From NCBI GenBank assembly GCA_900617975.1, contig UZAE01001343.1, positions 1-13,778 on the forward strand: a DNA stretch of 13,778 nt, read 5' to 3'. A model generated the notes under the pieces. It was not told the DNA's origin. It worked only from the letters and a program-made list of their open reading frames with translations, and searched no databases. The position numbers and the translations under genes are program-made. Of this stretch, positions 1 to 9,958 are shown piece by piece. This stretch comes from Rodentolepis nana. Taxonomy: Eukaryota; Platyhelminthes; Cestoda; Cyclophyllidea; Hymenolepididae. Position 1 is the first letter of the stretch. Every line of letters begins with the position of its first letter.

Positions 1-435
1 GGGGGGGAGAGAGATTGAACTATTGTGCACATTGTACGCATTATTCGTGTTCCGATGAGAATATTTAAGGGCGCTGAATCGATTGATCTTGAAATAAACT
101 AAGAATTATTGATGACATTGGAGCAGATATGGACCTTTTACTCGGAATTTAGATATTTGGCGCCAATGAAATGAAAAACGAAAGATAAATTTTCAAAAAA
201 TCATTGTACGAGATGAAAAGTAAAATAACCAGTCATTGAACCTCCGCTTAAATGATAGCCACTTGGAAGTAAATGGATAGGAACCTTTCGAATTTCTTCC
301 ACGTATTTCTCCTTATTTCAAGTGTGAGGAACCGTCGTTCTAATTAATAGTCGGATTAATTACAGGTCAGGCCTTAAATTGCACTTTCTGGCAAATTGAT
401 TATACCCCACAAGCTTACGTGCTTGACTAGCCTGA
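1..435. other. Left edge, no recognised gene
   Basis: No open frame on either strand gives a recognisable peptide. The first 14 bases are a G run followed by GA repeats. Because the glucuronosyltransferase on the minus strand still lacks its last exon at 1682, this stretch and the following 1.2 kb may be an intron of that gene (inference). Confidence 0.4.
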
Positions 436-626
436 AAGGTTGGCCGATGTCAGAGCGGCTAAGGTGCTCGTCTGTGAAGCCAGGACTTGCGAGTTCAGTA
501 CTCATAGGTACACGCTCAGTGGTCGGAATGACCAAAAGATCTGGCTAAGTCTGGCTACTTAAGGTGAGGGAGACAGAAACCAAGTATCTTATCATACAGG
601 CTACTTGGTACCCGGGAATTCTTTTT
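436..626 (+). mobile_element. tRNA-derived SINE-like element
   Basis: The head resembles a Leu/Ser-type tRNA. An A-box-like TGTCAGAGCGG lies at 448-458 and a degenerate B-box-like GAGTTCAGTACTC at 491-503. Their 43-nt spacing is what an internal RNA polymerase III promoter needs. The tRNA body is corrupted and no acceptor stem closes, so this is a retroposon head and not a working tRNA gene. The tail has a perfect 8-bp inverted repeat, ACCAAGTA at 579-586 and TACTTGGT at 602-609, and a T run near 622-626. I could not find a target-site duplication, so both ends are approximate. It shares no obvious sequence with the SINE-like family at the right end of the window. Confidence 0.55.
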
Positions 627-1681
627 ACTACCTGATGGGTGCATTCAAGAAATTTTAACTTATTTAAAATGTGCATACTAATCGCGATTCAACCTAAATG
701 AAATCAGTTCATTAGCATTAATTAAAACCTTTAATTAAGATTATCATTAAGTAGGCGCTATCCTTTGATTTTACGTTTTAATGGAGAACAATAGTCACAA
801 AGACAGCTATTTAAAACTCATATTGGATAATAGACCAGGTTTGAATTAACCAATCGTAAATAAATCAGATCAATTGTCGTTTGACAGTACTAATCAATCC
901 AGCCTTAGGGAACGTTTGGTGAATAAAAAGATATATCTTCACGTCCAGAAATAGTTTCGAGCTCATAAATCTCTTTAAAGGTGATTAACTTTAAAATGGA
1001 TGGGTTTCAAATAAATTGTATATTTGATTTCTGGTACCAATATTTTATTTCAAAGACATGCCACTTATTAAATGTGATGATTTTGATAAATATCATAAAA
1101 TTTACGAAATACACAACTTGGAAAAGGAACCAAAAATGCTCTTTCGCCCGAATAGACACTTAAATTAGCTAAAATTGCTGTGAGAAAAAAAGTTATTAAA
1201 ATCACGTCAAATTAAGTTAGTTTAAGTACTTAATCAAAATTCTCACAATACTTTAAGTGAGTTTGATTACTATATTCATATTGTGAAGAGTAAAGTCTAT
1301 TTCAATTAAATTATAAATTAATTGAACTTCCGTTTACTGGAAGCTAATTGTCCTCGTCAAATTGTCTATTTGATTTAAGAAGTAAATTAAAAATCGGCAT
1401 CTTTTGAAATTTGCGCCCAGCGATTTTGCGAAGTTGTTCGGAAAAAAGGTGTCAAAGGTCATACATGTTCCATATAAATTTTGTCTTTCCAAACCGAAGA
1501 CCTCAAATTTCTCTCCCTAAATCATGCAAAGTTTATACAGAGAAAGTTACTTTTCCCTCAATTAGATTGTATTTCTGATTAAAAAAATTAAAATATTGCG
1601 TTTTAGATAAAAGTGGGCAAAGTGGTTTGGAAAATAAATTGCACAATTGAAATAGCTGCATATTTTGAATGAAATTCTTAC
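627..1681. other. Noncoding stretch, possible intron of the glucuronosyltransferase
   Basis: AT-rich, with no convincing coding segment on either strand. It lies directly downstream of a strong splice donor (GTAAGA, minus strand, next to 1682), so at least its right part should be intron. I searched it for the missing VWHT-containing last exon. The only minus-strand TGGCAT (1058-1063) lacks a suitable acceptor and the expected upstream residues. Confidence 0.45.
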
Positions 1682-3848
1682 TTTTGAGCAGCCATTTGCT
1701 CTTGGTTCCAACTCATGCGCCGATTTGAACCCCAGCTGAGAAAGAATTGTGCCCTCCTGTTGTTCTACGTGTTCGTAGTCAAACGAGGCATTGGGATGCG
1801 TGAAGATAAGATCGAGATTGACAGCGAATGCTGCCATGTCGATGGGGAAACTTCGCCAGGGTTTGTAACCCGCCCAAAATCCAGTTATCCGATTGGGATT
1901 ATCTGGGGAGCAGATACAGCCCTCCCAACTACTCCCACCGACGATTCCCACCGGCCATGTGGCTCCTAACTGAAGTGTCCTCATCTGAAAATGCGATTTA
2001 ATTATAATGATTAGACAAAGTGAAGTTTTCCGTCAGCTATCCTGTCCATCGTTACCCGAGTGCTGTCGATATGTATTCGCCGAAGGCAGTCTTATGTTGC
2101 TTTACCTTATAACACTTCTGCTTGAACTTACTTTTTTTGATATTTAGACCAACTAATATCGAGTAACTAGACCAATATGTTCAAAAGAAGCATTAATGAT
2201 AGAGAAATGGTTTCCGAACCTGCCCGTAAGTTAAAGCACGTCTATTTGTGTAGGCAGCTAAGCGCACGGGTTATTTCTTTTAAAAAAAAGTAGGGTCCGT
2301 GGAATGCTAGCTTCTATATCAGGATAAGATTTGGATTAGTTATGAATTAGTTGAAAACAACGAAAATTTGGCAAATTTATGACCCTTAGCTACAATATAA
2401 TAGGAAGAAGTCGAAGTTGGTGGCATCACTGAGACCAATTAAGGCAATAAATAGACTACTTAAAAGGATAAGACTGGAGTATTTTAGAAAGTATCGATAA
2501 ACTATTTTAAGTAATCGAGGAGGATATAAAACTCACCAACAATTCCTTTTAAGACTGATAAAATTTACTTAACTGTGCTCACAGTCTTATGAGCGAGCCA
2601 CTTATGAGTGTGGAGTAAATTTGAGATCAAGTGGAATGGCAATAAAGCGTAGTCAATATTACACATCGGAATTATCAATGAGATGACTATAAAAGTTCCT
2701 TAACAACTAATTCACTTAACTTTTATAAATCCATGTGTTTTCCGTGAGCATGTTTATTTTAGCTCTTTTAAATGAAATATGAAGTTGTTTAATAACACTT
2801 ATGTGCTCAAACCTTACAAAATAGAGTAATATATGAGTAAAATTGTTATCTAATTTGAGTTGGAAAACAAATATTTCAAGAAAAGATGTCTCATCACCTT
2901 GTGGCATGTATTTTAAATTAACGTTCTCTTTTAATATTTGTAATATTCAAACTTAAATACTTCCATTTGTATTAATTTTGAATAGTTATTTAAGTTCAAA
3001 TTGAAGTAATTTCTGTCAAAATAATAGGAATAGAAGTATTGCAAATTGAAATGAACCGATGGCAAAATAAATTGTCATAATTAATTTAGCAGAAACGTTT
3101 TATGCCTTTAAATAATGCTATGTCCATAAAAATATTAATAATTATATTTTATGAATAAATCAAGAGAAAAGTAAGAATTATGCTATTTCAGAGATACCCT
3201 ATGAAACAAATATGTATCAGCAAAAAATATACCTTGAATTCATTAAATTATTCAATTAATGGAAATCATATTATTCCAATTTCATAATAAAAAATGCAAT
3301 AAGAAATGTTTCATAAATTGAATTTGTATAGGAATACTTACTTCCTCAAATATTCGTGGATCGTATGTGTTGTCATCGTCAGCAAAATAAACTACACCAC
3401 GGCATTTCCCAGGCTTGTAAGTTTCCCTTAGCCATTGTAAGCCAGCATTTCGCTGGTTGCTACCTTTAATGTTATATTTCTTATCATTAGGAGAAGGCAT
3501 ATTCAAATGTGTTGATGTAACAATGCATTGCTTCAATAAGTCGGTAACTAAGCTAAAATTTAAAACTAATATAATGGAAGGATATAAAACATAAACTATT
3601 TGAATAAAATAGATTTACTCTGTTTTGTTGATAGAATCCTCAATTACTATCCAATGTAAATTAGGAATATGGGAAAATACTGTACATAACCGCACCAACT
3701 CCGGTTTTTGGGTGATGCGATAATATGTTGGTGTTATCACAAATATAGTAATTACATCCTTTTTTGAATTAATAAGATTAATTGAGAAAAATCCGAAAAT
3801 AACTAATAAAACAATGAATAAAACCCTGAATATCAAAGTTTGGCGCAT
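1682..3848 (-). CDS. Beta-1,3-glucuronosyltransferase (GT43), C-terminal exon missing
   Basis: Golgi type II membrane enzyme of the B3GAT/GlcAT family. The family transfers glucuronic acid from UDP-GlcA to galactose; GlcAT-I completes the proteoglycan linker tetrasaccharide. Exons on the minus strand are 3848-3619, 3552-3342 and 1984-1682. Donors are GTAAAT, GTAAGT and GTAAGA; intron phases are 2, 0 and 0. The visible 248 residues start at the first in-frame ATG. A hydrophobic anchor (about 5-24) is followed almost at once by the catalytic domain, with ITPTYYR at 38-44. YFADDDNTYD (132-141) holds the metal and UDP-binding DDD (135-137). WPVGIVGG (157-164) and FPIDMAAFAV (193-202) are family blocks. 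Glu224 in EQQEGTILSQL matches the catalytic base. ELEPRANGCSK (238-248) should lead into the VWHT segment, which is not seen; human GlcAT-I has 335 residues. Sequons occur at Asn74 and Asn212. Whether it corresponds to B3GAT1, 2 or 3 cannot be decided here. Confidence 0.93.
1985..3341 (-). other. Second intron of the glucuronosyltransferase gene
   Basis: A 1357-nt intron bounded by donor GTAAGT (3336-3341) and acceptor TTTTCAG just above 1984, both read on the minus strand. I see no gene, tRNA or recognisable repeat inside it. The open frame at 2716-2907 on the minus strand is low-complexity and looks random. The intron is about 20 times longer than the other intron of this gene (66 nt, 3553-3618). 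Confidence 0.8.
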
Positions 3849-3868
3849 TTTTTCGAAAGGGGGCACAT
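3833..3868 (-). promoter_or_regulatory. Candidate upstream ORF overlapping the glucuronosyltransferase start
   Basis: An ATG lies 20 nt upstream of the main start in another frame. It opens an 11-codon reading frame (MCPLSKKCAKL) that ends in TGA after the main ATG at 3848. If the mRNA leader includes it, this overlapping frame would reduce initiation at the main start. The transcription start is unknown, so its presence in the mRNA is unproven. Confidence 0.3.
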
Positions 3869-5295
3869 AAGCAAGCTATTTGATCCAGTTCCTTTAAACG
3901 AATACAGCCTTGGGCTTATTAAAACGTTATTTCAATTAAGAATTGGCAAATTTAAGTAATAATTGAATACGACCATTTTCAAATATTTTTTGTTTTAATT
4001 ATTTATTTAGTATAACTAGTGCTATAATTGCTAAATACTACATTATTGTCGAAAGTACAATAATATCAAAAATGGTCGTTTGTTCCTTAAATTTATAATA
4101 TTTAAACTTTACTCAATATTAACTCTATAAATTACACCCCAAAAATACTAAATCTAATGGATTATAGTATATTATATTCACTTGTGTGTGAATTATGTTT
4201 AAAAGAAATCCAGATATCTTTATGAAAAATTTCAACGCTCTATTAAATTAAAATCATCATGACACTTTAGTAAATTTTTATTTAATTATATATTTTTAGT
4301 TTTCAGCCTACCCTTGGTTTGTTGTCGTTATCTGCCACCCTAGAACTTCTACACCTTTGTTGATAAAATTACCATCGGAGCATTAAAATAAAGCTTCAAA
4401 GTTGGGATGTTTTTTAACTGAGTGTAAAAAATTAATTGAATTTGTAAATAAAATTAGTGAGCAGCAAAATTCGAGTCAAGTACTTCCGTGATCATTCGTT
4501 TAATCAAAATTATCAATTTCTAAGGCGAACCGAATTGTGGTTAGTACATGTAATTCAGTTTTTTTCTTTTTTCGAGGATACAAGCCTAACGGAGCTAATA
4601 TTTGTACGTTCACATCAAGGTTCTGAATACATGTTTTTCCTGATTTAATACTCCTTTGCTGGTGTTACCTAAAATTAAAAAAATGGCTTTTCATTAATGC
4701 ATTTTGTCAGTGGGCTTTAGTTTAAAACTTAGTGCCTAATTCTAATCGAATAAAGAGTTTTGGTTTCTCTTAAAAAGAGAAATGTCCTTTTTTCATCAGA
4801 TACAGGTTTATAATTTAGTATTGACTCAGTCTTAACTGTTTTTAGCCTTCATAATATCTCTATAATATTTGGCAATTTCATTTAAAATATAAATTCATCG
4901 AGTTTGGATTCATAAGCGGATGCTCGTTTTTTTATTGCAAGACTCTATGCACATAGCGTTATCTAATTTTTCAGATTATGAAATTCACGCAGTTTTGCCA
5001 TCATGAGATATATTACCTTTCTTCATTGCCATTTGCTTTCTGTTAATGTGCAACCAAACTAAGCTATAGTTAACTCGTTGATTTGTTGTCAGTATGGGTC
5101 ATTCTTTAAATGATTAGTTGGTTAATCAGTTTAAATAACAAGTAAATAAAAGAAAAATAAGTGCTCGTGCTTCTTCCATCTTATTTTCTGCAAAATATCC
5201 TAACTTTACGTTACATAAATTTAAAAGAACTCCTATAACCTGACTTAAATCTAAATAGAAATATTCATTAATTCAAGTATATGCCTCTAACTTAC
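3869..5295. other. Intergenic AT-rich region
   Basis: About 1.4 kb between the 5' end of the glucuronosyltransferase gene and the exon-like segment at 5296. The plus-strand open frame at 4457-4648 has random-looking composition. The region presumably holds the glucuronosyltransferase promoter, but I cannot point to an element. Confidence 0.5.
4764..4782. repeat. Perfect 8-bp inverted repeat
   Basis: TTTCTCTT (4764-4771), a three-base AAA loop and AAGAGAAA (4775-4782) form a perfect hairpin. It does not match the histone 3' stem-loop. In AT-rich DNA such a palindrome may be chance. Confidence 0.6.
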
Positions 5296-5439
5296 CGTAA
5301 ACTTTGTCGGAACTTTCTTGTTCTCACTAATAGAAGCAGGCGCAACTACAGCAAGTCGATTGATCAAAGTAGGTTGAAGCAATTTTTGTTCAAATTCCCC
5401 TGAAGTGCCTTGAATTTCCACCTTTCCATTAAATACGCA
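5296..5439 (-). CDS. Isolated exon-like segment of unknown gene
   Basis: Forty-eight open codons on the minus strand end at a consensus donor (ACG then GTAAGT, 5290-5295). The peptide is well mixed and not low-complexity; it begins CVFNGKVEIQGTSGEFEQ and ends KKVPTKFT. The best upstream acceptor is ACTAAG before 5439, which is a weak one. The frame stays open only to about 5475, where a TAA closes it. It could be an internal exon of an unmodelled minus-strand gene, or an alternative exon joined in phase 0 to the 591-residue gene upstream. I found no partner exon between here and 3869. No family recognised; a chance open segment next to a chance donor is possible. Confidence 0.25.
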
Positions 5440-5649
5440 CTTAGTAGCGCAATATCCATGTTCAAAATAGTTCGACAAAAATAAAAAATTTTAATAAAAT
5501 GGAAACCAATTGCTCGAATTATGCTCAATCAATCTTAGAATTAACAATTTTGTAAAAATATTTTCAATTGTAGAGTTGTTTATCTGCATATTTCCTGGTG
5601 AAACCTGAGAATTATGCCTCCTACGGATACTACGTAGGTTATAAAAATT

Positions 5650-6474
5650 GGTGACTTCGTTTTAATTACCGCCTTTAAACGGTTTTACAGTGCCGAAATC
5701 AAGGTCTTCGGTTTCTCTACAAATACTTGCCTATCCGAAGTAATAAAGGTTCTTTCGGCTAAATTTGAGACCAAAATCTTCCCCATGATGTTCCTTGCAC
5801 ATCTACTACTTCCATTTCCCATTCTTCAGCGAAAAATTATCCGCATTGTCCTGTTTTACAATTAGCTCCTATCCATCTTTCTACTGCAAATCCTATTGAT
5901 ACAGCTAACGATGGCATGGAGATAGTGTAAAATTAACGATTCTTATGTACTTTATGGAGCCTCCCCTTCGCCTAAAGTCCTTTCAGCTCATGTTTTCTCT
6001 AAGCCTACCCAAACCAAACAACAAACAGTTCCGTTACCTTGGCTACCTGATGAGGAGACAAATCAAATATGTCTTCTAGAATGACATAAGAAATGTTGTT
6101 GAACTATTAGCGCCGCCAGAAATAATGAAGATTTCACCATTACCCATTTCACAAAACGTTTTGCTCAGTGTTACCACGCTCGAACAAAAAACAATGCTCA
6201 TCTGTCATCATAATCAGACAGTGGAGGAGATTCTTAATCCTTTGAACGTTGATTACATGATGACGCCTTATGTTGGTGTTCTAATCTTGACGCACTATCG
6301 TGATTTTATCTACTTTAGATACGCAAACGTTTCTTTCTGATCGAAAATGGGCCCAACAGAAAAGTGGCCCCGTTTTGCCTTGAAATTTCAATCCTCCATA
6401 GACTCCGTGGAATCATCAGCCTGATCATAGGTCCAAATATTATGGACGACTTCGATAAAGATTCAAGGAGGATC
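5650..6474 (+). pseudogene. Decayed protein-coding segment with frame switches
   Basis: Protein-like stretches follow each other on the plus strand in changing frames. Frame 1 is open from 5650 to 5872 (FKRFYSAEIKVFGFST, SEVIKVLSAKFE). Frame 3 is open from 5769 to 5927 (HCPVLQLAPIHLSTANPI). Frame 1 is open from 5926 to 6081 (YVLYGASPSPKVLSAHVF, LPWLPDEETNQICLLE). Frame 2 is open from 6083 to 6337 (DIRNVVELLAPPEIMK, NQTVEEILNPLNV). Frame 1 is open from 6319 to 6474 (RKRFFLIENGPNRKVAPF). GC looks higher than in the flanks. Breaks are in-frame stops and small shifts near 5769, 5926, 6082 and 6316. The segment around 5686-5770 faintly recalls a Ras-association fold, but this is weak. Short spliced exons of a living gene, or chance, are the alternatives. 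Confidence 0.4.
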
Positions 6475-6726
6475 TAATGCTTAAACGTGTGAAGAAGAAA
6501 ATCTTGCCCGGAGGTCTAAGATAAAATGAATAATATTTTTGATAAAGTAACACAAGATTAATTATTTGTTGTTAATCACTCTAAAAATGGATATATTCAT
6601 TAAAATCTGTCTTCCTCTGCATTGTCTAGGTGTAAAGCCATCCCTAAATGCATTAAAATTCTCTAATCAGGTTATAACAAAATTACTATGAATACAGTCA
6701 TGCAAATTCTTTCATTGTTCAGCTAT

Positions 6727-6732
6727 TTTAAT
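6727..6732 (-). terminator. Possible poly(A) signal ATTAAA
   Basis: The minus strand reads ATTAAA about 170 nt past the TAA stop of the 591-residue gene (6904-6906). It is the common variant hexamer and the nearest good candidate I found. The hexamer is frequent by chance in AT-rich DNA. Confidence 0.3.
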
Positions 6733-6903
6733 TCGGTATGATGTAGAATGCATTCTCCAAATTTAAAGAACTGAAAAATTAGCTTTTGGACAGGTACTTG
6801 AGGCAAAAATTTTACACCAGGCAGCCAACGAAAGCTGTGAAATGTCTTAATGTGCACATTGCGAGTGTTATAAGTCGACTGCGAGCCAACATGCTTACTC
6901 CTA

Positions 6904-9531
6904 TTAGGAAATTGTAAGCAGTTTAACCAAACAATCGTAGGGGATAATATGAAAGCACTTGCCAGCACGCACACCAACTTGGCCTTGCAGAGCATCAATG
7001 AGAGCCTGATAGATACTCGACAACAATCACCTTCTGCGTTCCACTTACAGGATAGTCGTTTTTTCACTGTCTTGAAACCTTGATTATCTTCGAACCCTCA
7101 TTTATTTCTGCCATTTCATTATTTCTTATCGTTCCTGTGAGATTTTCATAAATTTAGCCACACTTAGACTACGCTTCTTATACAGTTAAATAGAAATTTT
7201 ACATTGGGATTAAACAAAAATTGGACATTTCCCGTTTGGAATTTAAATAAAATGTAAGACTGGGAATAACCAAGTATCAACTCTAACCTAATTGGGCCGA
7301 CCTCTCTGTTTCATTTACTCTTCCTAAGGTCAAGTAAAATAAATTACCCTCAGTCCAACGTCCACAGACTTTTAAACTCTTGCTAAATTTAGGTGGCTAT
7401 TATTTGGCGTATATGGAAATAAGATCATAGCAAAATTATATAGCCCCCTGATGAGTGTGATATGTTATTACGCTCAGAAATACTGATAAACTCAGGATTG
7501 AGATAAAGCAAGAACTTTTGGACTTCCTTTGATCCGTTTTGCCCAAGACAGATACCTTACTGCTTAGCAAAGCCAAGATGCTTGCTTACCTTTACAAAAT
7601 TTGATGTGACCGGGCCAATATGGGAAGCCAAATAGGGTGACTGATATTGCATTGGTGATACTTGAACATCTGATGGAATCGATGGGCAACTAATGCATTT
7701 CTTTGGGGTCTGCTGAGGACTCGTTAGTACAGAGTAACTGGTTGGCGATTCAATCATTTGTAGACTTGGGGAAGTCATCATTGAGATATCAGGTTTGACA
7801 ATGGCCGATGGCGTTGGATCAGAGGCCATCTGTCAGTAAAGGTAGCTGATTCAATACGATTTTGAATAGAAATTCAGGCGAACTTTGAAAGCAAGCTTAC
7901 AGGGTAGTGTATTAGTGGTGTCTCGAAGTTCATGCCAGGATTTACTCCCTTGTTATTGAAATCAAAATGAGTTGAAGATGCGCGTGCCTGACGCGGTAGA
8001 TAACCAGTTGAAATATTGGTAGCTTTATTTAGCTTACTCGGCTCAAACTACAGTTATGTAAGTAATATGTATAGTTAAAATTCTGCGCTAACCATCGCAT
8101 TATATGCTTGTGGAATAGGATGAGTTTGAATTTGATCAGAGAATGTGACGCAGTTATGCCTACAAGGAGACATTGTTTTACTTCTAGCATAGATTGGAGG
8201 TTTCATCGAGCTGAACCGAAAATGCTGCATATTCTCAAGCTGTGACTGAGATGAAGGACTGAATGATCTTGGAATATTTGAAATTCCCCTTCGTACTGTT
8301 GGGGACATGGGGAAAGGAGAGAATGGTATTGATGTACTTTGTACTGGAGGAATTCTTCCATGCTCATTGAAGTCTAATTCAGTATCTCTATGCTAGTTGG
8401 AATCATAACAAAATCAAAATTCTGATAACCTTACTTGAATAAATCCACTTTGGGTGTCTTGAAGATTCTTGTTAAAAGGCGTAACCGGCGTCAAATGGAT
8501 AGGATCAGATGAATAGTCAATAGCAGTAAAATCTCGTGAAGTCAGTGATAGTGAACCAGTTGAATCTGTTCCGGACGAATATGCCTGAGATTTATTGCCA
8601 ATTAGATTAGAACCAGATTGTCGATTCACTGTATTGGGAGCCGAAGAATGATATACTATCCCTGAAACTTCTGGTGTGCTTGTACGAACGGATTTAGAAG
8701 GTAGACTGTAGTAATGTATTTCATGGGGTTGGGCGTAATTCGTATTTCGAAGGGAACCGACGATATTATCAATATTTTGAAGGACAACGTCAGAGATTGA
8801 CTGCGGGAGTTCAATGATTGGACGCTCGACGTTACCGGGGAGCACAAGAAAGGGGACAGCCTCTCCAGGTTTACTTAGCACATGATTAATTTGCCCCAGT
8901 ATCGGATGAACATGAAATGGGGCTTTCAGTGTGATAAAGGACACTTGTTCGGGTTGGGGTTCCTTTGCTCTTTCGACACTAGCTTCAGTACCCACGGAAG
9001 CCGTCCGGAATCTAGGGCCCGTGATAAATCTATTCCTCTGGGTCATTTCGGATTGATCTGATCTAAAAGAGGCCTTGATTAGCTCAAGCGACATTTCCGG
9101 ATAGAAGGTGTAGTCATGTCCAACAACAATTGAGTTTAAATCTCCTTTCATAGCAAGCAAAATCTTTGTTACAGCATTGCGAATTGCAGAGTTTACTTCA
9201 TCATTTATCTCCTCAATTCCACTTTGTCTCTAAAATGAATTACACTTCACTTTATTAATATTAATCAGTAGCCAATGAGCTGCCGCAAGAAATGGTTTCC
9301 TAAAGAAGGGGAAACGGCATAGGACCAATGCCAACTTACTAAGTCAATAGCTTCCGGATTTTCGTGGAGATTACAGCAAAAGCGAACTTTCCACTTCTCA
9401 TTTTGCGGATTCCCTACATCCGGTATTTCCAAATAAAAGATCAGACGAATTGTGATCGAGTGACCTCCATTTTCAGGAATTTGTTCTACTTTTTCTAGTC
9501 CAATCACATAGCGTCCTGTGTGATCCTCCAT
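6904..9531 (-). CDS. Unrecognised 591-residue protein, six exons
   Basis: Minus-strand exons are 9531-9340, 9229-8435, 8392-8093, 8047-7901, 7829-7590 and 7005-6904. All five introns (110, 42, 45, 71 and 584 nt) are phase 0, with donors GTAAGT, GTAAGG, GTTAGC, GTAAGC and GTAAGC. The ATG follows an in-frame TGA and has A at -3 and G at +4. Residues 1-64 alternate hydrophobic and polar like beta strands (RYVIGLEKVEQ, ITIRLIFYLEIP, KWKVRFCCNLHENPEAIDL). Residues 65-115 read as a helix followed by AMKGDLNSIVVGHDYTFYPE. Residues about 115-330 are mixed and Ser/Thr-rich. Residues 330-558 carry nine Ser-Pro pairs and look disordered, like a target for proline-directed kinases. The last exon adds 33 compact residues (QVGVRAGKCFHIIPYDCLVKLL) before TAA TAG. 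No membrane segment, signal peptide or zinc motif is seen. I do not recognise the family. The weakest points are the GTTAGC donor and the choice of last exon. Confidence 0.8.
7006..7589 (-). other. Last intron of the 591-residue gene
   Basis: A 584-nt intron from donor GTAAGC (7584-7589) to acceptor CTATCAG just above 7005, minus strand. It contains a hammerhead-like CTGATGA...GAAA on the plus strand (7448-7480), which I rejected, and no other feature. Confidence 0.6.
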
Positions 9532-9938
9532 TATTCAAATTTATTTCATTGAAAATGTGCTCGAGAAGATGGTATATCTATTTCTCGTACTTGAAAGCAC
9601 CGTTTTATCAAAGAAACCTGAATGAAATGTGAAAAAATTTGAAAAATACACATAAATTTTGAAATTAAAATTCTTAAACGCAATGGGAGGAAACGTTAAG
9701 TTCTACATCAAATGGAAATTCGTGAAGTGCATTTGCGTTATAATTTGTGATTTAAAACTTTTAATACAAAAGAAAATACTTAAATAAGTGGATAAACAAA
9801 CATTAATTATGATTAGCTTAGTAAAGCATGTTTTATTGATCACTATTATGCTTCCAAAGGGTACGATTGGAGGGTAGCCGACCAAGCGGTTATTTGACAC
9901 CGAATTCGACGTGTGGATTGAAAGTCTTAGGAATGTAA

Positions 9939-9958
9939 ATATATACATATATATATAC
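9939..9958. repeat. TA-rich microsatellite
   Basis: An AT/TA dinucleotide run with one C interruption. A CA patch and four TCA/ATC triplets (about 9960-9981) follow. It is likely polymorphic in length. Confidence 0.8.

Noticed and set aside
441..515. A functional tRNA gene
   Set aside because: A- and B-box-like motifs are present, but the acceptor stem does not pair and the T arm is degenerate, so a SINE head is the better reading.
1058..1063. Minus-strand TGGCAT (Trp-His) as the missing VWHT exon of the glucuronosyltransferase
   Set aside because: The neighbouring residues are not V-L-V before or T after. The only usable AG would join Lys directly to Trp, skipping the conserved residues.
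1715..1969. 84-codon plus-strand open frame
   Set aside because: It is the antisense shadow of the third glucuronosyltransferase exon.
4764..4782. Histone-type 3' stem-loop
   Set aside because: The stem sequence and the three-base loop do not match the conserved histone element, and no histone gene is near.
6723..7067. 114-codon minus-strand open frame
   Set aside because: Its peptide looks random. A different frame here fits splice signals, phase and composition as the last exon of the 591-residue gene.
7448..7480. Hammerhead-ribozyme-like CTGATGA followed by GAAA on the plus strand
   Set aside because: The stem that can form (GAGTGTG with TACGCTC) uses the core GA, and three bases separate a proper stem II from GAAA. 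No stem I/III pairing or cleavage site fits.
8656..8847. 63-codon minus-strand open frame
   Set aside because: It is an alternative-frame shadow inside the large second exon of the 591-residue gene.
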